Source: Paraburkholderia phenoliruptrix
GTDB lineage: Bacteria > Pseudomonadota > Gammaproteobacteria > Burkholderiales > Burkholderiaceae
DNA: 64,000 nt
Assembly: GCF_019511605.1 (NCBI RefSeq)
Contig: NZ_JAEUAV010000001.1
Span: 186,001 to 250,000, forward strand
Direction: 5' to 3'
In this document: in pieces, positions 37,397 through 46,807 of the stretch
Layout of the letters: each line of letters opens with the position of its first letter
How positions within the stretch are numbered: the stretch's first letter is position 1
Made by a program: the position numbers and the translations under genes
Notes under the pieces: model-generated
Databases searched by the model: none
What the model saw: only the letters and a program-made list of their open reading frames with translations
Told to the model about the DNA's origin: nothing

Positions 37397-38363
37397 GGGC
37401 CTTCATCCTCCAGCAGGAAGGGGTTTCGCCGACAAAGCGTTTGAACACAGCCGTGAAGTGCGCCTGCGAGCGAAAGCCGCAATTGAGCGCGACGTCGAGT
37501 ACTCCGTGGCGCGTATCGAGTAACAACTGCTGCGCGTGCTCGATACGCCGCCGCATCAGATATTCGTGCGGCCGCAGTCCGGTTGCGCGGCGAAACTGGG
37601 CCGCGAAGTGCATGCGCGTGAGGCCGGCGCTCTGCGCCATGTCGGCGAGGCCGATGGCATCAGCCAGGTGTGCGTCGATGTATTCGACCGTGCGACGCAT
37701 GCGCCACGGAGGTAGAGCGGCTGCGCTGCGAGTGTCGCGTTCGTCGCGTTCGTCGGGTGCGAAGCGCCGCGCGACGATGCGCGATACGATCGCAAGGCTC
37801 ACGCTGTCGGCGAATACCTTGCCGAGCGTGGCGTCCTGCGTATGCGACACGGCAAGCGCCTGGCCGAGCCGTTCGAGTGCGGGGTCGCAGACGAGGCGCG
37901 GGTCGTCGATCACGATATCGCCTGCATACGGATGGCCGAATAGGTCTTCGTAGCACTCGGCAAACACCGCTTGCGACGCGAACAGATGCAGCACGTCGCT
38001 CGGCGCGTCGAATACCGCGCGGCACGCCACGCCGGGCGCCGTGATCTGCGCAGCGCCGGCCGTCACGCGCCCTTGCACGAGCGTGCGCCCGGCATGCGAG
38101 AACGTCAGCGTGGTGCACTTGAGATTGATGCCGATGCAATGCCAGCGCGAGCAGCCGTGATTGACCAGTTCGAGCGGTTGCGCCGCATTGCGGGTCCAGC
38201 GCGACAGCGCGATGTCGGCGTCGGCGTCACGGGCGGCCGCGCCGGGATCGCGCCACACGCGCTCGGCACTGATCGGACTGGACACCGGCCGGGAGCCGGC
38301 AAGTGCCACGGCATCGGCAGCCGCGGCGGCGGGTTCGGAAAGCTTCGGTGACGAGAGATTCAT
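37383..38363 (-). CDS. AraC family transcriptional regulator
   Basis: A 326-residue regulator. The N-terminal ligand region (about 35-200, with LSRWTRNAAQPLEL and TFSHAGRTLVQGRVTAG) resembles AraC-type proteins of unknown effector. The C-terminal double helix-turn-helix (about 225-320) shows DMAQSAGLTRMHFAAQFRRA, GLRPHEYLMRRRIEHA and DVALNCGFRSQAHFTAVFKRF. It may control the downstream DUF3331 unit or itself. The Ala-rich first 20 residues suggest the true start could be slightly later. Confidence 0.9.
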   Translation of the reverse strand: MNLSSPKLSEPAAAAADAVALAGSRPVSSPISAERVWRDPGAAARDADADIALSRWTRNAAQPLELVNHGCSRWHCIGINLKCTTLTFSHAGRTLVQGRVTAGAAQITAPGVACRAVFDAPSDVLHLFASQAVFAECYEDLFGHPYAGDIVIDDPRLVCDPALERLGQALAVSHTQDATLGKVFADSVSLAIVSRIVARRFAPDERDERDTRSAAALPPWRMRRTVEYIDAHLADAIGLADMAQSAGLTRMHFAAQFRRATGLRPHEYLMRRRIEHAQQLLLDTRHGVLDVALNCGFRSQAHFTAVFKRFVGETPSCWRMKAHVNR

Positions 38364-38921
38364 GACTGGCTACCTGGAGTCGTGAAGCGTTGCGCGCGGG
38401 GCCTGCAGCGCGGTGACGACAAGGTATCGAAACGCGGTGCGCCAAACCAGCCGTACAAAGAGATTGTCCAAAGCCATGAAACGGTAGCTCACGCCCGCCG
38501 ATAGTGTGACCGGGTCATACGAAGGTTTAGTCGGGCACTGCCGCGTGGGTGCATCGAGCATGGCGTGCGGCGTGCCCAAGGCGCGGCATGCCGACAGCTT
38601 TCCACTCCCAGACATTTCAGCTATTTGAGTCTGATGAGGCATCGGACTGCCCGGTGCGTATCCCACTATGCGCGCCGCACTCGAGACGGCGTTTTGAGAT
38701 TTACCTGCTCATCAAGCTGACACATGCAGACGCTGCAATGCAGCCACTGCGAAAATCGACGCGGCGAACGAATGCGATGTGGCTGCCGAGGCACTATAAA
38801 AGCCTTCCAAGGCTATTTTCGCGGCGTTTTGGTTTTGTATAATCGCCGCACCTTTCTTCTCGCGACTTCCCGCCGCGCTGTTCAAGGAAAGTTGCCATAC
38901 GCCCGTATCGGGACCTGCCGC
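38364..38921. other. Intergenic region with a TATAAT box and small hairpin
   Basis: About 560 bp between divergent genes. A perfect TATAAT occurs at 38838-38843 on the plus strand, 79 bp before the kinase ATG, but no convincing -35 is seen. A 6-bp stem AGCCTT-CC-AAGGCT (38801-38814) precedes ATTTTC. On the minus strand near 38490-38540 a frame reads LSAGVSYRF, like a porin C-terminus, but continues without a stop. Confidence 0.4.
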
Positions 38922-40259
38922 ATGAACGAGCCACATACCAGGGCGATTGCCGTGCCGATACAGAAACCGCTGGACGCATCCCCGCATTTTGCGAACGAGG
39001 CGCTTGTCGAAACAGACGCCCTGTTCCGCGATGCGCCTATTCCGATTCTGATCGAAGACTGGTCGGGGATCAAAGCGTGGGTCGACTCGCTCAGAAACAG
39101 CGGCGTCGACGATCTCGATGCCTGGCTCGACGAGCATCCCGAGGTGATTCAGAAGCTGCGCGAACTGCACGCGTTCGTCGATGCCAACGACGCGACACTT
39201 GCGCTCTTCGATGCCACGTCGAAGGAAGTCTTTTTCGAGTGGTCGCGCCAGTTGCTGCCGGCGAACCGGTTCAGCAACTCGCAGGTACTGCGCGCGATGT
39301 TCGAAGGTCACGCGTCGTGCCAGGGCGAGCGCATTCTCACCACTCTGACCGGCCGAAAAGTGCCGATCGTCTGGCGCTGTTCGCTGCCAAAGGACATCGC
39401 TCAATACCGGCGCCTGCATTTCTACGCGTTCGACGTCACCGAGCACAAGGAAAACACCGACCGGCTGCAGGCGCTGCGCGCGCAGATAGCGCACACGGCG
39501 CGCGTCTCGATGGTCGGGCAACTCGTGGCATCCATCACGCACGAAATCGGCCAACCGCTCGGCGCGGTACGCACGGGACTGGACGCGGCGGTGCGCTGGC
39601 TGGATCGGTCGGAGCCCAATGTGGCCGAAGCGCTCGCCGCGTTCCGCCATGCGTCGCGATGGACCGACGACATTGCAGGCATTTGCCGGCGTCTGCGCGG
39701 CTTTCTGACGGGCGCGCCGGTAGAGGCAGAGCAACTGGACTGCGCCGAGATTGTGGATTCCTCGATGCTGCTGATCGCGTCGGAAGCGAACGCGCATGCG
39801 ATCACGCTGGCAAAGGAGATCGAACCCGCAGTGACCGCATACGCGGATCGCATCCAGCTCCAGCAGGTGCTGACCAACCTCCTGATCAACGGCATTCACG
39901 CGATTGCCGCCGTGAGCGCCGAAGGCCGGGAGCCGCTGCTCACCGTGCGGGCCCGCCGCTATAACGACTCGCAGACGCTCTTCGAGGTGGTGGATACCGG
40001 TGGCGGCATCCAGGCCTTGCAGCCCGATGCGATCTTTCAACCGCTCTCCAGCACCAAGAGCGACGGCATGGGCATGGGGCTGCCCATCTCGAGGTCGATT
40101 GTCGAAGCGCACGGCGGCGCGATTTGGGTGGCGGACACGGGCGCCTCTGGCACGCGGTTCTGCTTCACGCTGCCCTGTTCCGCTCGCGCGCACGGCCCAC
40201 GCAGCCCCGTCGCGCATGCAACGCGAGCGGCCGCGAACAGCAACGGCGGCTTGCTCTGA
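38922..40259 (+). CDS. PAS-domain sensor histidine kinase (FixL/HWE-like HisKA type)
   Basis: A 445-residue soluble kinase with no membrane helix. A PAS-like region (about 35-175, ending FYAFDVTEHKENT) precedes the HisKA domain with phosphoacceptor H207 (ASITHEIGQPLG). The HATPase part shows LTNLLINGIHAI (N box), VVDTGGGI (G1) and GMGMGLPISRSIVEAHGG (G2). The soluble PAS kinase fits the FixJ-type regulator at 33681 and the orphan receiver at 34512, none of which has another partner in the window. ATG at 38922 is used. Signal unknown; no obvious haem pocket residues. Confidence 0.9.
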   Translation: MNEPHTRAIAVPIQKPLDASPHFANEALVETDALFRDAPIPILIEDWSGIKAWVDSLRNSGVDDLDAWLDEHPEVIQKLRELHAFVDANDATLALFDATSKEVFFEWSRQLLPANRFSNSQVLRAMFEGHASCQGERILTTLTGRKVPIVWRCSLPKDIAQYRRLHFYAFDVTEHKENTDRLQALRAQIAHTARVSMVGQLVASITHEIGQPLGAVRTGLDAAVRWLDRSEPNVAEALAAFRHASRWTDDIAGICRRLRGFLTGAPVEAEQLDCAEIVDSSMLLIASEANAHAITLAKEIEPAVTAYADRIQLQQVLTNLLINGIHAIAAVSAEGREPLLTVRARRYNDSQTLFEVVDTGGGIQALQPDAIFQPLSSTKSDGMGMGLPISRSIVEAHGGAIWVADTGASGTRFCFTLPCSARAHGPRSPVAHATRAAANSNGGLL

Positions 40260-40275
40260 AGGCAGCGCGAGCCGC

Positions 40276-41580
40276 ATGCACCGCTCCCCCGGCTACGACC
40301 ACGCCGACGCAACGGCTTCGCACCGTCTCGCACCAGGGACGTTGGCCACGATCGTGCTCGCGAACGCGATCGAATTCTTCGACTACTTCTGCTACACGGT
40401 CTTCGCCGCGTTCATCGCGCGTGCGTTCTTTCCGCACGCCGTGGGCGCTTGCGCAACGCTGCTCTCGCTCGGCACGTTCGCGGCCGGATTCCTGTCGCGG
40501 CCTGTCGGTGCGCTTGTCATCGGTACACAGGCGGACACGGCCGGGCGCAAGCCGGCGTTGTTGCTGACGGCGGCACTCGTCACCGCCGGCTCGCTCGGCG
40601 TGGCACTCACGCCGGGTTATGCGACGCTCGGCATATTGGCGCCGATAGCGGTGTTGCTTTGCCGGATCCTGCAAGGTCTGGCCGTGGGCGGAGAGATGGG
40701 CTCGTCGGGAGCCTTGCTGATCGAACATTGCCCGGCCGGCCAAAAGAGCCTGTACGCCGGCTGGCTGATGGCGGGGCAAGGGCTCGCGCTCGTCGCGGCG
40801 GGCGCCTGCGGCATCGTGCTGCACGACCTCCTCACCCCGGAGCAGATCGGGCGCTGGGGTTGGCGCGTGCCCTTCGCGCTCGCAGCAGCACTCATTCCCG
40901 TGCAGATCTATCTGCGCCGTCATATTGCCGAGACGTGGCAGCCGCCGCATGACGGGCAACAGTTCCGCGGCAGGCTGGTCCGCTTGCGCTGGCAATGGCT
41001 GCTCGCCGTCGTGCTGATCTTCGGCGGCACTGTGCCCACCTACGTGGCCACCTACGCGACCACGTTCGGCGTGGCAGGTGCGTCGCCGTCCGCGTACGCC
41101 TCGTTCGCAACCACCGCCGCGGTCGGCATGGTGACGCTGGCGCTTTCGGTAGCGGGCGGCTGGCTCGCGGACCGCATCGGCCAGTTGCGCACCATCGCGT
41201 TCGCCCGCGCGCTGACGATGCTGTCCGCGGTCCCCTCGTTCCACTACGCGGCCTCGCATCCGCAACCCGGCGCGCTGTTTTGCGTCGTCGCGCTGTTCGC
41301 GGGGCTCTCCGCGCTCGCAGGCGGACCGTCCATCGTCGTGATCCTCGAAATGTTTCCGGCACGCGGGCGGGCGCTTGCCATGTCCGTCGTCTATGCCACG
41401 GGCGTCGCGCTGTTCGGCGGCACGACGCCGTTCGTCGTTGCCTGCGTCGCCTCATGGAGCGGCTCGCAGACCGCCGCCGGGTGGTACGTGTGCGCGTCCG
41501 CCGCCGCCACGTTGATCGCCCTTCACCTGTTGCGGGTGCCGAACGCCGCGGGCACGCAAGGCCCTGCTGCCAACGCGTAG
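40276..41580 (+). CDS. MFS transporter, metabolite:H+ symporter (MHS) type
   Basis: A 434-residue inner-membrane protein with about 12 helices. Family features include NAIEFFDYFCYTVFAAFIA (helix 1), the loop GTQADTAGRKPAL (2-3), RILQGLAVGGEMGSSGALL and the loop after helix 8, GGWLADRIGQLRTI. These match MHS transporters of organic acids (citrate, proline/betaine, alpha-ketoglutarate, shikimate). The substrate is unknown. It starts 16 bp after the kinase gene, so co-transcription is likely and the kinase may sense or control the transported compound. Confidence 0.92.
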   Translation: MHRSPGYDHADATASHRLAPGTLATIVLANAIEFFDYFCYTVFAAFIARAFFPHAVGACATLLSLGTFAAGFLSRPVGALVIGTQADTAGRKPALLLTAALVTAGSLGVALTPGYATLGILAPIAVLLCRILQGLAVGGEMGSSGALLIEHCPAGQKSLYAGWLMAGQGLALVAAGACGIVLHDLLTPEQIGRWGWRVPFALAAALIPVQIYLRRHIAETWQPPHDGQQFRGRLVRLRWQWLLAVVLIFGGTVPTYVATYATTFGVAGASPSAYASFATTAAVGMVTLALSVAGGWLADRIGQLRTIAFARALTMLSAVPSFHYAASHPQPGALFCVVALFAGLSALAGGPSIVVILEMFPARGRALAMSVVYATGVALFGGTTPFVVACVASWSGSQTAAGWYVCASAAATLIALHLLRVPNAAGTQGPAANA

Positions 41581-41766
41581 CCAGGCGAGTAGTCGCGTGC
41601 GAGCGCGACGTCGTCGTGCAAATCCGCAAGGCCCTCACGTTTGCCGACAGCGCGCGCCCCCCTCGCGCGCGACACTCCTTTCCGTCGTCCAGCGCAATGC
41701 GCGGCAACCGGCGCACGCGATGCGGCGCCGCTCCATCGTCGTTGACCTTACGGAAAGGATCGAATC

Positions 41767-42804
41767 ATGTCTCACCATCTCGACTCCCCGCTCGCCCGCC
41801 AGGACGTGCGCCTCGACATCACGGATCTCTACTGCTTTCGCGGCGAAACCGGCACCGCGTTGGTGATCAACGTGTGCCACTCGATAGCGGGGGAAGGACG
41901 CACGCCCGGCTACCATCCCGAAGGCTTCTACGAATTCAAGATCGATCTCGATGACGACGCCATCGAGGACGTGACTTATCGCATTGCGTTCCACGAACGC
42001 GACGCGCAGGGAAAACAGCGCTTCGTCGTGCGCCGCATTGCCGGCGCCCAAGCAACGGACCCGCATGCGCAGGGCGACGTGGTAGCGCGCGGCGGCACGG
42101 ACGAAACAGTGACAACGCCTTCTGGTCTGCGCGTGTGGGCGGGCCTTGCAGGGGACCCTTTCTGGATCGAACCGGACGTCCTCCATGCGGTAGGCCATGC
42201 GTTTCAGGACGGCACACCGCTCGATCTCGGCAACTGGCAACCCGCCGACGCGCGCAACCTCTTCGCGGGGCACACTGTGTACTCGATCGTGCTGGAGATA
42301 CCGGACGCCGAGCTGCTCGCAACAGCCGGTGCCAACCGCAAGATCGGTGTATGGGCAGTTGCGACGCTCGCCACGGACGCAGGCGGCTGGCGGTCCATCA
42401 ACCGCGTGGGCCTGCCCATGATTCATCCACTCTTCACGCAGTACAACGAAGACCTTGGCGACCGTCTGAATGCCGGCCGTCCCGCCGACGACTTCAAGAC
42501 GTATGGCGCGCAACTCATCCAGTCCATTGCCGGGGCCGTGCGGGCCAACGGCACTAGCGAAGACCCAGAGGGCTATGCCACGGCCGTGGCGCACCGCTTT
42601 CTGCCCAACATCCTGCCGTACTCGGTGGGCACGCCTGCCGTGTTCGGCGTCGCGCTGTGGAACGGCCGGACCATGACGGACAACGCGCCCGACGTGATGT
42701 TCACGATGGCCGCGAACACGCCGATCAGTCTCGGCATCGGCAAGGAGTCGGTCACGTCGAAACCTTCGTCCACGTTTCCGTACGTGCCCAAAGCCGTCGC
42801 ATGA
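41767..42804 (+). CDS. DUF4331 family protein
   Basis: A 345-residue protein without a signal peptide, matching DUF4331 (begins MSHHLDSPLARQDVRLDITDLY; includes GYHPEGFYEFKIDLDDD, FAGHTVYSIVLEIPD and INRVGLPMIHPLF). The family is uncharacterised; members are often exported, this one seems not to be. RBS GGAAAGGA lies 8 nt before the ATG. It is followed 89 bp later by a Ni/Co transporter on the same strand, an association worth noting. Confidence 0.88.
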   Translation: MSHHLDSPLARQDVRLDITDLYCFRGETGTALVINVCHSIAGEGRTPGYHPEGFYEFKIDLDDDAIEDVTYRIAFHERDAQGKQRFVVRRIAGAQATDPHAQGDVVARGGTDETVTTPSGLRVWAGLAGDPFWIEPDVLHAVGHAFQDGTPLDLGNWQPADARNLFAGHTVYSIVLEIPDAELLATAGANRKIGVWAVATLATDAGGWRSINRVGLPMIHPLFTQYNEDLGDRLNAGRPADDFKTYGAQLIQSIAGAVRANGTSEDPEGYATAVAHRFLPNILPYSVGTPAVFGVALWNGRTMTDNAPDVMFTMAANTPISLGIGKESVTSKPSSTFPYVPKAVA

Positions 42805-42893
42805 CATTGCGACGCCCGGCCGCGCAAGCCGCGCGCCGCCGGGCGTGCCGCTCCGTCGTACCAACCCGCTTCCCCTCTATTGATCGGTCCGCC

Positions 42894-43973
42894 ATGTCTA
42901 CACGTCCTGTTGCCGCGATGGGCGGTTTCATCGCGCTCCTCCACCTTGTCGGCTGGGGCACGCTGCTCGCTCTCGTCGCGCCGCTGCATCGCGGCGGGAC
43001 CGCCACGGCATTGGGTATCGGCGCGGGCATTGCTGCCTACGCGCTCGGCATGCGCCACGCGTTCGACGCCGACCATATCGCCGCCATCGACAACACCACG
43101 CGCAAGCTCGTGGGCGAAGGCAAGCCTTGTCTGTCGGTCGGATTCTGGTTTTCTTTCGGTCATTCGAGCATCGTGTTCGGCCTCTCTTTGCTGATCGCGG
43201 TGAGCATGCGTTCAGTGTCGAGTCAGTTGGTCGACAGCGGCTCGACGCTGCGCACAGTGACGGGCGTGCTGGGCGCGGTCATTTCGAGCGGCTTTCTCTT
43301 TGTGATCGCGCTGCTGAACGTGGCTGCGTTCCGTGACATCTACCGCGTTTTCCGGCAAATGAAGAGCGGCCGCTACGACGACGCGTATCTCGCGCAGCGC
43401 CTGGAATCGCGCGGCCTCGTGAACCGCGTGCTCGCGCCGCTCATGCGCATCGTGAGCAAGCCCGCGCAGATGTATTTGGTCGGTCTGCTGTTCGGCCTCG
43501 GTTTCGATACCGCCACGGAAATCGCGCTGCTCGTGCTGACGGGCTCGGGCGCGGCATCGGGGCTGCCGTGGTACGCGATCCTCTGCCTGCCCGTGCTGTT
43601 CGCGGCGGGCATGCTGCTGTTCGACACCATCGACGGCTCGTTCATGAGCTATGCCTACCGATGGGCGCTCGACAAGCCCGTGCGCAAGATCTACTACAAC
43701 CTCGTCGTGACCGGTCTTTCCACCAGTGTTGCGGTGGGCATCGCGACCATCGAAGTGCTCGGCCTGCTTGACGCCGCGCTCGGCGCAGCAGGCAAGCACG
43801 GCGTCTTTCAGGCATGGACCGCGAGCGTCGATCTCAACGAAGCGGGCTACGCCATCGTCGGACTTTTCGTGGCGACGTGGGCCGTATCGGCCGCGATATG
43901 GAAGTTCGGACGCATCGAAGAGCGATGGTCCGTCGTTCCGCAACCCGCTGTCCGCGACGAGCACGACGCATGA
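42894..43973 (+). CDS. Nickel/cobalt transporter (NiCoT, HoxN/NixA family)
   Basis: A 359-residue inner-membrane protein with about eight helices that takes up Ni2+ or Co2+. The family signature RHAFDADHIAAIDN (helix 2; about residues 51-64) is intact, as are SFGHSSIVF and LGFDTATEIALL. ATG at 42894 gives a normal N-terminus; the longer frame upstream overlaps the previous gene. Metal specificity is not clear from sequence. No cobalamin riboswitch or NikR-type site was recognised upstream. No nickel enzyme is encoded in the window. Confidence 0.93.
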   Translation: MSTRPVAAMGGFIALLHLVGWGTLLALVAPLHRGGTATALGIGAGIAAYALGMRHAFDADHIAAIDNTTRKLVGEGKPCLSVGFWFSFGHSSIVFGLSLLIAVSMRSVSSQLVDSGSTLRTVTGVLGAVISSGFLFVIALLNVAAFRDIYRVFRQMKSGRYDDAYLAQRLESRGLVNRVLAPLMRIVSKPAQMYLVGLLFGLGFDTATEIALLVLTGSGAASGLPWYAILCLPVLFAAGMLLFDTIDGSFMSYAYRWALDKPVRKIYYNLVVTGLSTSVAVGIATIEVLGLLDAALGAAGKHGVFQAWTASVDLNEAGYAIVGLFVATWAVSAAIWKFGRIEERWSVVPQPAVRDEHDA

Positions 43974-44034
43974 CTTCATGGGTCGTCCATTGACCCGCGT
44001 TTCACTCCATTCAACCGTTCAAGGAAATTCGATC

Positions 44035-44940
44035 ATGAACCAAGTCGTTCTCATCACCGGCGCCTCTAGCGGCTTCGGGCGCCTGACTGCCGAAGCGCTG
44101 GCGAAAGCCGGCTACACCGTCTATGCGTCGATGCGCGACACACACGGCCGCAATGCATCGGTGGCCGAAGAAATGGCGGCCCTCGCGCGTGAAGCCGGCA
44201 CCGACCTGCGCACGGTGGAACTCGACGTGTCGTCGCAAGCGTCGGTGGAAGCCGCAGTCGCGAAAGTCATCGCCGATGCCGGCCGTATCGACGTGCTGAT
44301 CCACAACGCTGGTCACATGGCATTCGGTCCGGCCGAAGCGTTCACGCCGGAACAGTACGCGCAACTCTACGACGTCAATGTGGTGAGCACGCAGCGCGTG
44401 AACCGTGCGGTGCTGCCGCACCTGCGCCGCCAGAAGCGAGGGCTCGTGGTCTGGGTATCGAGCAGCAGCGCGGCGGGCGGCACGCCGCCGTATCTTGCGC
44501 CCTACTTCGGCGCGAAGGCTGCAATGGACGCCATCGCCGTGCTCTACGCGCGCGAGCTGTCGCGCTGGGGCATCGAAACGTCGATCATCGTGCCGGGTGC
44601 TTTCACACACGGCACCAACCACTTCCCGCACGCAGGGCTGCCCGCCGATCAGGCTCGCGCCGCGGAGTACGAAACGGGACCGTACGCCGGCTTCGGCAAG
44701 GAGGTTCAGGAAGCCTTCGCCGCCATCGTCCCACCGGACGCCGACGCGAGCCTCGTCGCCGACGCTATCGTGAAGGTGGTGGACGCACCTTTCGGCAAGC
44801 GGCCGTTTCGCGTGCATATCGACCCTGCGGAAGACGGTGCGAATGTGGGCTTTACCGTTCTGGACCGGCTGCGGGCCGAGATGCTGCATCGGGTGGGGCT
44901 AGGCGATCTGCTCGTGCCGCAAGTCCACGTTCCCACCTGA
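44035..44940 (+). CDS. Short-chain dehydrogenase/reductase (SDR)
   Basis: A 301-residue classical SDR. The cofactor loop is TGASSGFG (8-15); NAGH and the catalytic YFGAK follow (about 160-164). It resembles oxidoreductases with a long C-terminal loop (HGTNHFPHAG) after the active site. Cofactor preference is uncertain; no Arg follows the second strand as in clear NADP forms except RDTHGR near residue 38. RBS AGGAAA. It is 61 bp after the nickel/cobalt transporter and precedes a second SDR. Substrate unknown. Confidence 0.88.
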   Translation: MNQVVLITGASSGFGRLTAEALAKAGYTVYASMRDTHGRNASVAEEMAALAREAGTDLRTVELDVSSQASVEAAVAKVIADAGRIDVLIHNAGHMAFGPAEAFTPEQYAQLYDVNVVSTQRVNRAVLPHLRRQKRGLVVWVSSSSAAGGTPPYLAPYFGAKAAMDAIAVLYARELSRWGIETSIIVPGAFTHGTNHFPHAGLPADQARAAEYETGPYAGFGKEVQEAFAAIVPPDADASLVADAIVKVVDAPFGKRPFRVHIDPAEDGANVGFTVLDRLRAEMLHRVGLGDLLVPQVHVPT

Positions 44941-45082
44941 ACCGGCACGCGGCGTCGGCGCGCGTGCCGACTCTGCGGCGCGGCGCGATGCCATCTCTCT
45001 ATAAACCATTCACTCAACCGCCCGGTACGGGTCGTGCGACGCGCGTCGACCGCGACCGGGCACTCATCTCAAGGAGCGCGTT

Positions 45083-45823
45083 ATGTCCTCAACGTCTGGC
45101 AAGGTTGCCATCGTCACCGGTTCTTCGCGCGGCATTGGCGCCGAAATCGCCATTCGCCTCGCACAAGACGGATTCCGGGTGGTCGTCAACTACGCGAACG
45201 AGGCACGTCCCGCAGAGGAAGTCGCCGCTAAGATTCGCGAGGCGGGTGGCGACGCCTTGCCCGTCAAAGCAGACATTGCCGATCCGGCCGCTACCGTCGC
45301 CCTGTTCGACGCCGCGCAAAAAGCGTATGGCGGAATCGACGTCGTCGTCAACAGCGCCGGTATCATGAAGCAGGCAAAGATCGTGGATTTCGACGACGCC
45401 ACGTTCGATCGAACTGTGGCCATCAATTTCAAGGGTGCGTTCAACGTGTCGCGCGAAGCCGCGCGCCGGGTGCGTGACGGCGGGCGCATCGTGAATCTCA
45501 CGACGAGCGTGACCGGTGTACGCCTGCCGACGTATGCGGTTTATATCGCCACGAAGTGCGCCGTCGAAGGACTCACGCAGGTTCTCGCACAGGAAATGCG
45601 CGGGCGTGGCATCACTGTGAACGCCGTGGCGCCCGGGCCCGTTGCTACGGATCTGTTCCTCGCCGGCAAAAGCCCCGAACTCATCGACCGCATGGCGAAA
45701 ATGAATCCGCTGGAGCGGCTCGGGCAGACCGAAGACATCGCGAGCGTGGTCGCGTTCCTGGTGGGCTCGCAAGGGGGCTGGATCAACGGCCAGATCGTGC
45801 GCGCGAATGGCGGCATGTGCTAA
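45083..45823 (+). CDS. Short-chain dehydrogenase/reductase, FabG-like
   Basis: A 246-residue classical SDR. TGSSRGIG (12-19) binds the cofactor, NSAG (90-93) follows, and the catalytic set is S142, Y154 and K158 (YIATK). The C-terminus GGWINGQIVRANGG is FabG-like. The NYAN stretch after strand 2 fits NADP(H). RBS AAGGAG. A strong hairpin downstream ends the unit. Distinct from the preceding 301-residue SDR, so not a recent duplication. Confidence 0.9.
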   Translation: MSSTSGKVAIVTGSSRGIGAEIAIRLAQDGFRVVVNYANEARPAEEVAAKIREAGGDALPVKADIADPAATVALFDAAQKAYGGIDVVVNSAGIMKQAKIVDFDDATFDRTVAINFKGAFNVSREAARRVRDGGRIVNLTTSVTGVRLPTYAVYIATKCAVEGLTQVLAQEMRGRGITVNAVAPGPVATDLFLAGKSPELIDRMAKMNPLERLGQTEDIASVVAFLVGSQGGWINGQIVRANGGMC

Positions 45824-45841
45824 GCCGCACAACACAATGCA

Positions 45842-45871
45842 CAGGATCGGACACGGGCGTGTCCGATCCTG
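45842..45871. terminator. Bidirectional hairpin terminator
   Basis: Perfect 13-bp arms (CAGGATCGGACAC and its complement) with a GGGC loop, between the convergent SDR (+) and hydrolase (-) stop codons. On the plus side CGATTTTAC follows about 10 nt later. U-runs are weak but position and stem strength support the call. Confidence 0.75.
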
Positions 45872-45885
45872 CGTCCGCCACGATT

Positions 45886-46782
45886 TTACTGTCCGGCCAG
45901 AAAACTCTGAAGGGACGACAACACCACATCCGGCGCATCCTCCGGCAGCAGATGGCCGCCGGGCACCGCCCTGCCCGTCACGTTCGCTGCCCATCGAGAC
46001 CATGCATCGAGGGGCGGCATGCTTGCAGCCCTCTGCTCTCTCTCGCTCCACAGTACAAGAACCGGACAAGCGAGTTTGCGTCCCGCAGCTGCGTCGCTTG
46101 CATCGTGCTCCAGGTCCTCGGAAGCAGCGGCCCGATAGTCTTCGCAGATGGCGTGGCGCACGTGCGGATTCCTGAACGCGTTTCGATAGACATCGAGGAC
46201 CAACGGATCGATCCGCTCGAGACCGCCGGCCATCTTCGCCAGTGCAGTGTCGAGATAAGCGTCCGGGTCGGCCGCAAGCATTCGCTCCGGGAGATCGCCC
46301 GGCTGCGCCAGGAAGAACCAGTGCCAGGCGTTCAGCGCGAATGTCTTGTCGATAGTTGCAAATGCATCGAGCGTCGGTATCACGGTCAGCGACGCATACG
46401 CCGCGACGCGTCGAGGGTGGTCGAGCGCAAGCCGGTATCCGGCCCGCGCGCCCCGGTCATGTCCGACCACGGCGAAGCGTTCGTGCCCGAGCCGGTCCAT
46501 CAGCGCGACGAGCGCGCCGGCTACACGACGTTTGGTCCAACGCGGCTGATCGTTGCGGGTCCGGCTGTCGCCGTACCCCGGCAGATCCGGCACGATGACG
46601 GTGTGCGACCTGGCGAGCGTCGGCGCAATGAATCGCCACGCAATGTGCGTTTGCGGGTAGCCATGCAAAAGCAGAACCGGCGACCCGCTCCCGCCGATCC
46701 TGCCGCGAAACGAGACATCGCCTGCTTCCAGATCAAGCCTGTCGAAGCCCGGGAAGAAGTCGTGCCCAACTCCATGCGCCAT
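45886..46782 (-). CDS. Haloacetate (fluoroacetate) dehalogenase-type alpha/beta hydrolase
   Basis: A 298-residue hydrolase. Nucleophile D109 lies in GHDRGARAGYRLALDHP, with R110 and R113; H154-W155 (AWHWFFLAQP) and Y216 (CEDYRAA) correspond to the fluoride-binding His, Trp and Tyr of fluoroacetate dehalogenase (D110, R111, R114, H155, W156, Y219). The final His is in PGGHLLPED. Epoxide hydrolases share the nucleophile but not this pocket. The start at 46782 has GAGGAG with 6-nt spacing; the ATG two codons earlier is too close to it. It follows a secreted-type hydrolase by 25 bp and both are divergent from a MerR gene. Confidence 0.85.
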   Translation of the reverse strand: MAHGVGHDFFPGFDRLDLEAGDVSFRGRIGGSGSPVLLLHGYPQTHIAWRFIAPTLARSHTVIVPDLPGYGDSRTRNDQPRWTKRRVAGALVALMDRLGHERFAVVGHDRGARAGYRLALDHPRRVAAYASLTVIPTLDAFATIDKTFALNAWHWFFLAQPGDLPERMLAADPDAYLDTALAKMAGGLERIDPLVLDVYRNAFRNPHVRHAICEDYRAAASEDLEHDASDAAAGRKLACPVLVLWSEREQRAASMPPLDAWSRWAANVTGRAVPGGHLLPEDAPDVVLSSLQSFLAGQ

Positions 46783-46807
46783 GCTCATCTCCTCGTAAAA
46801 CGCGGCT

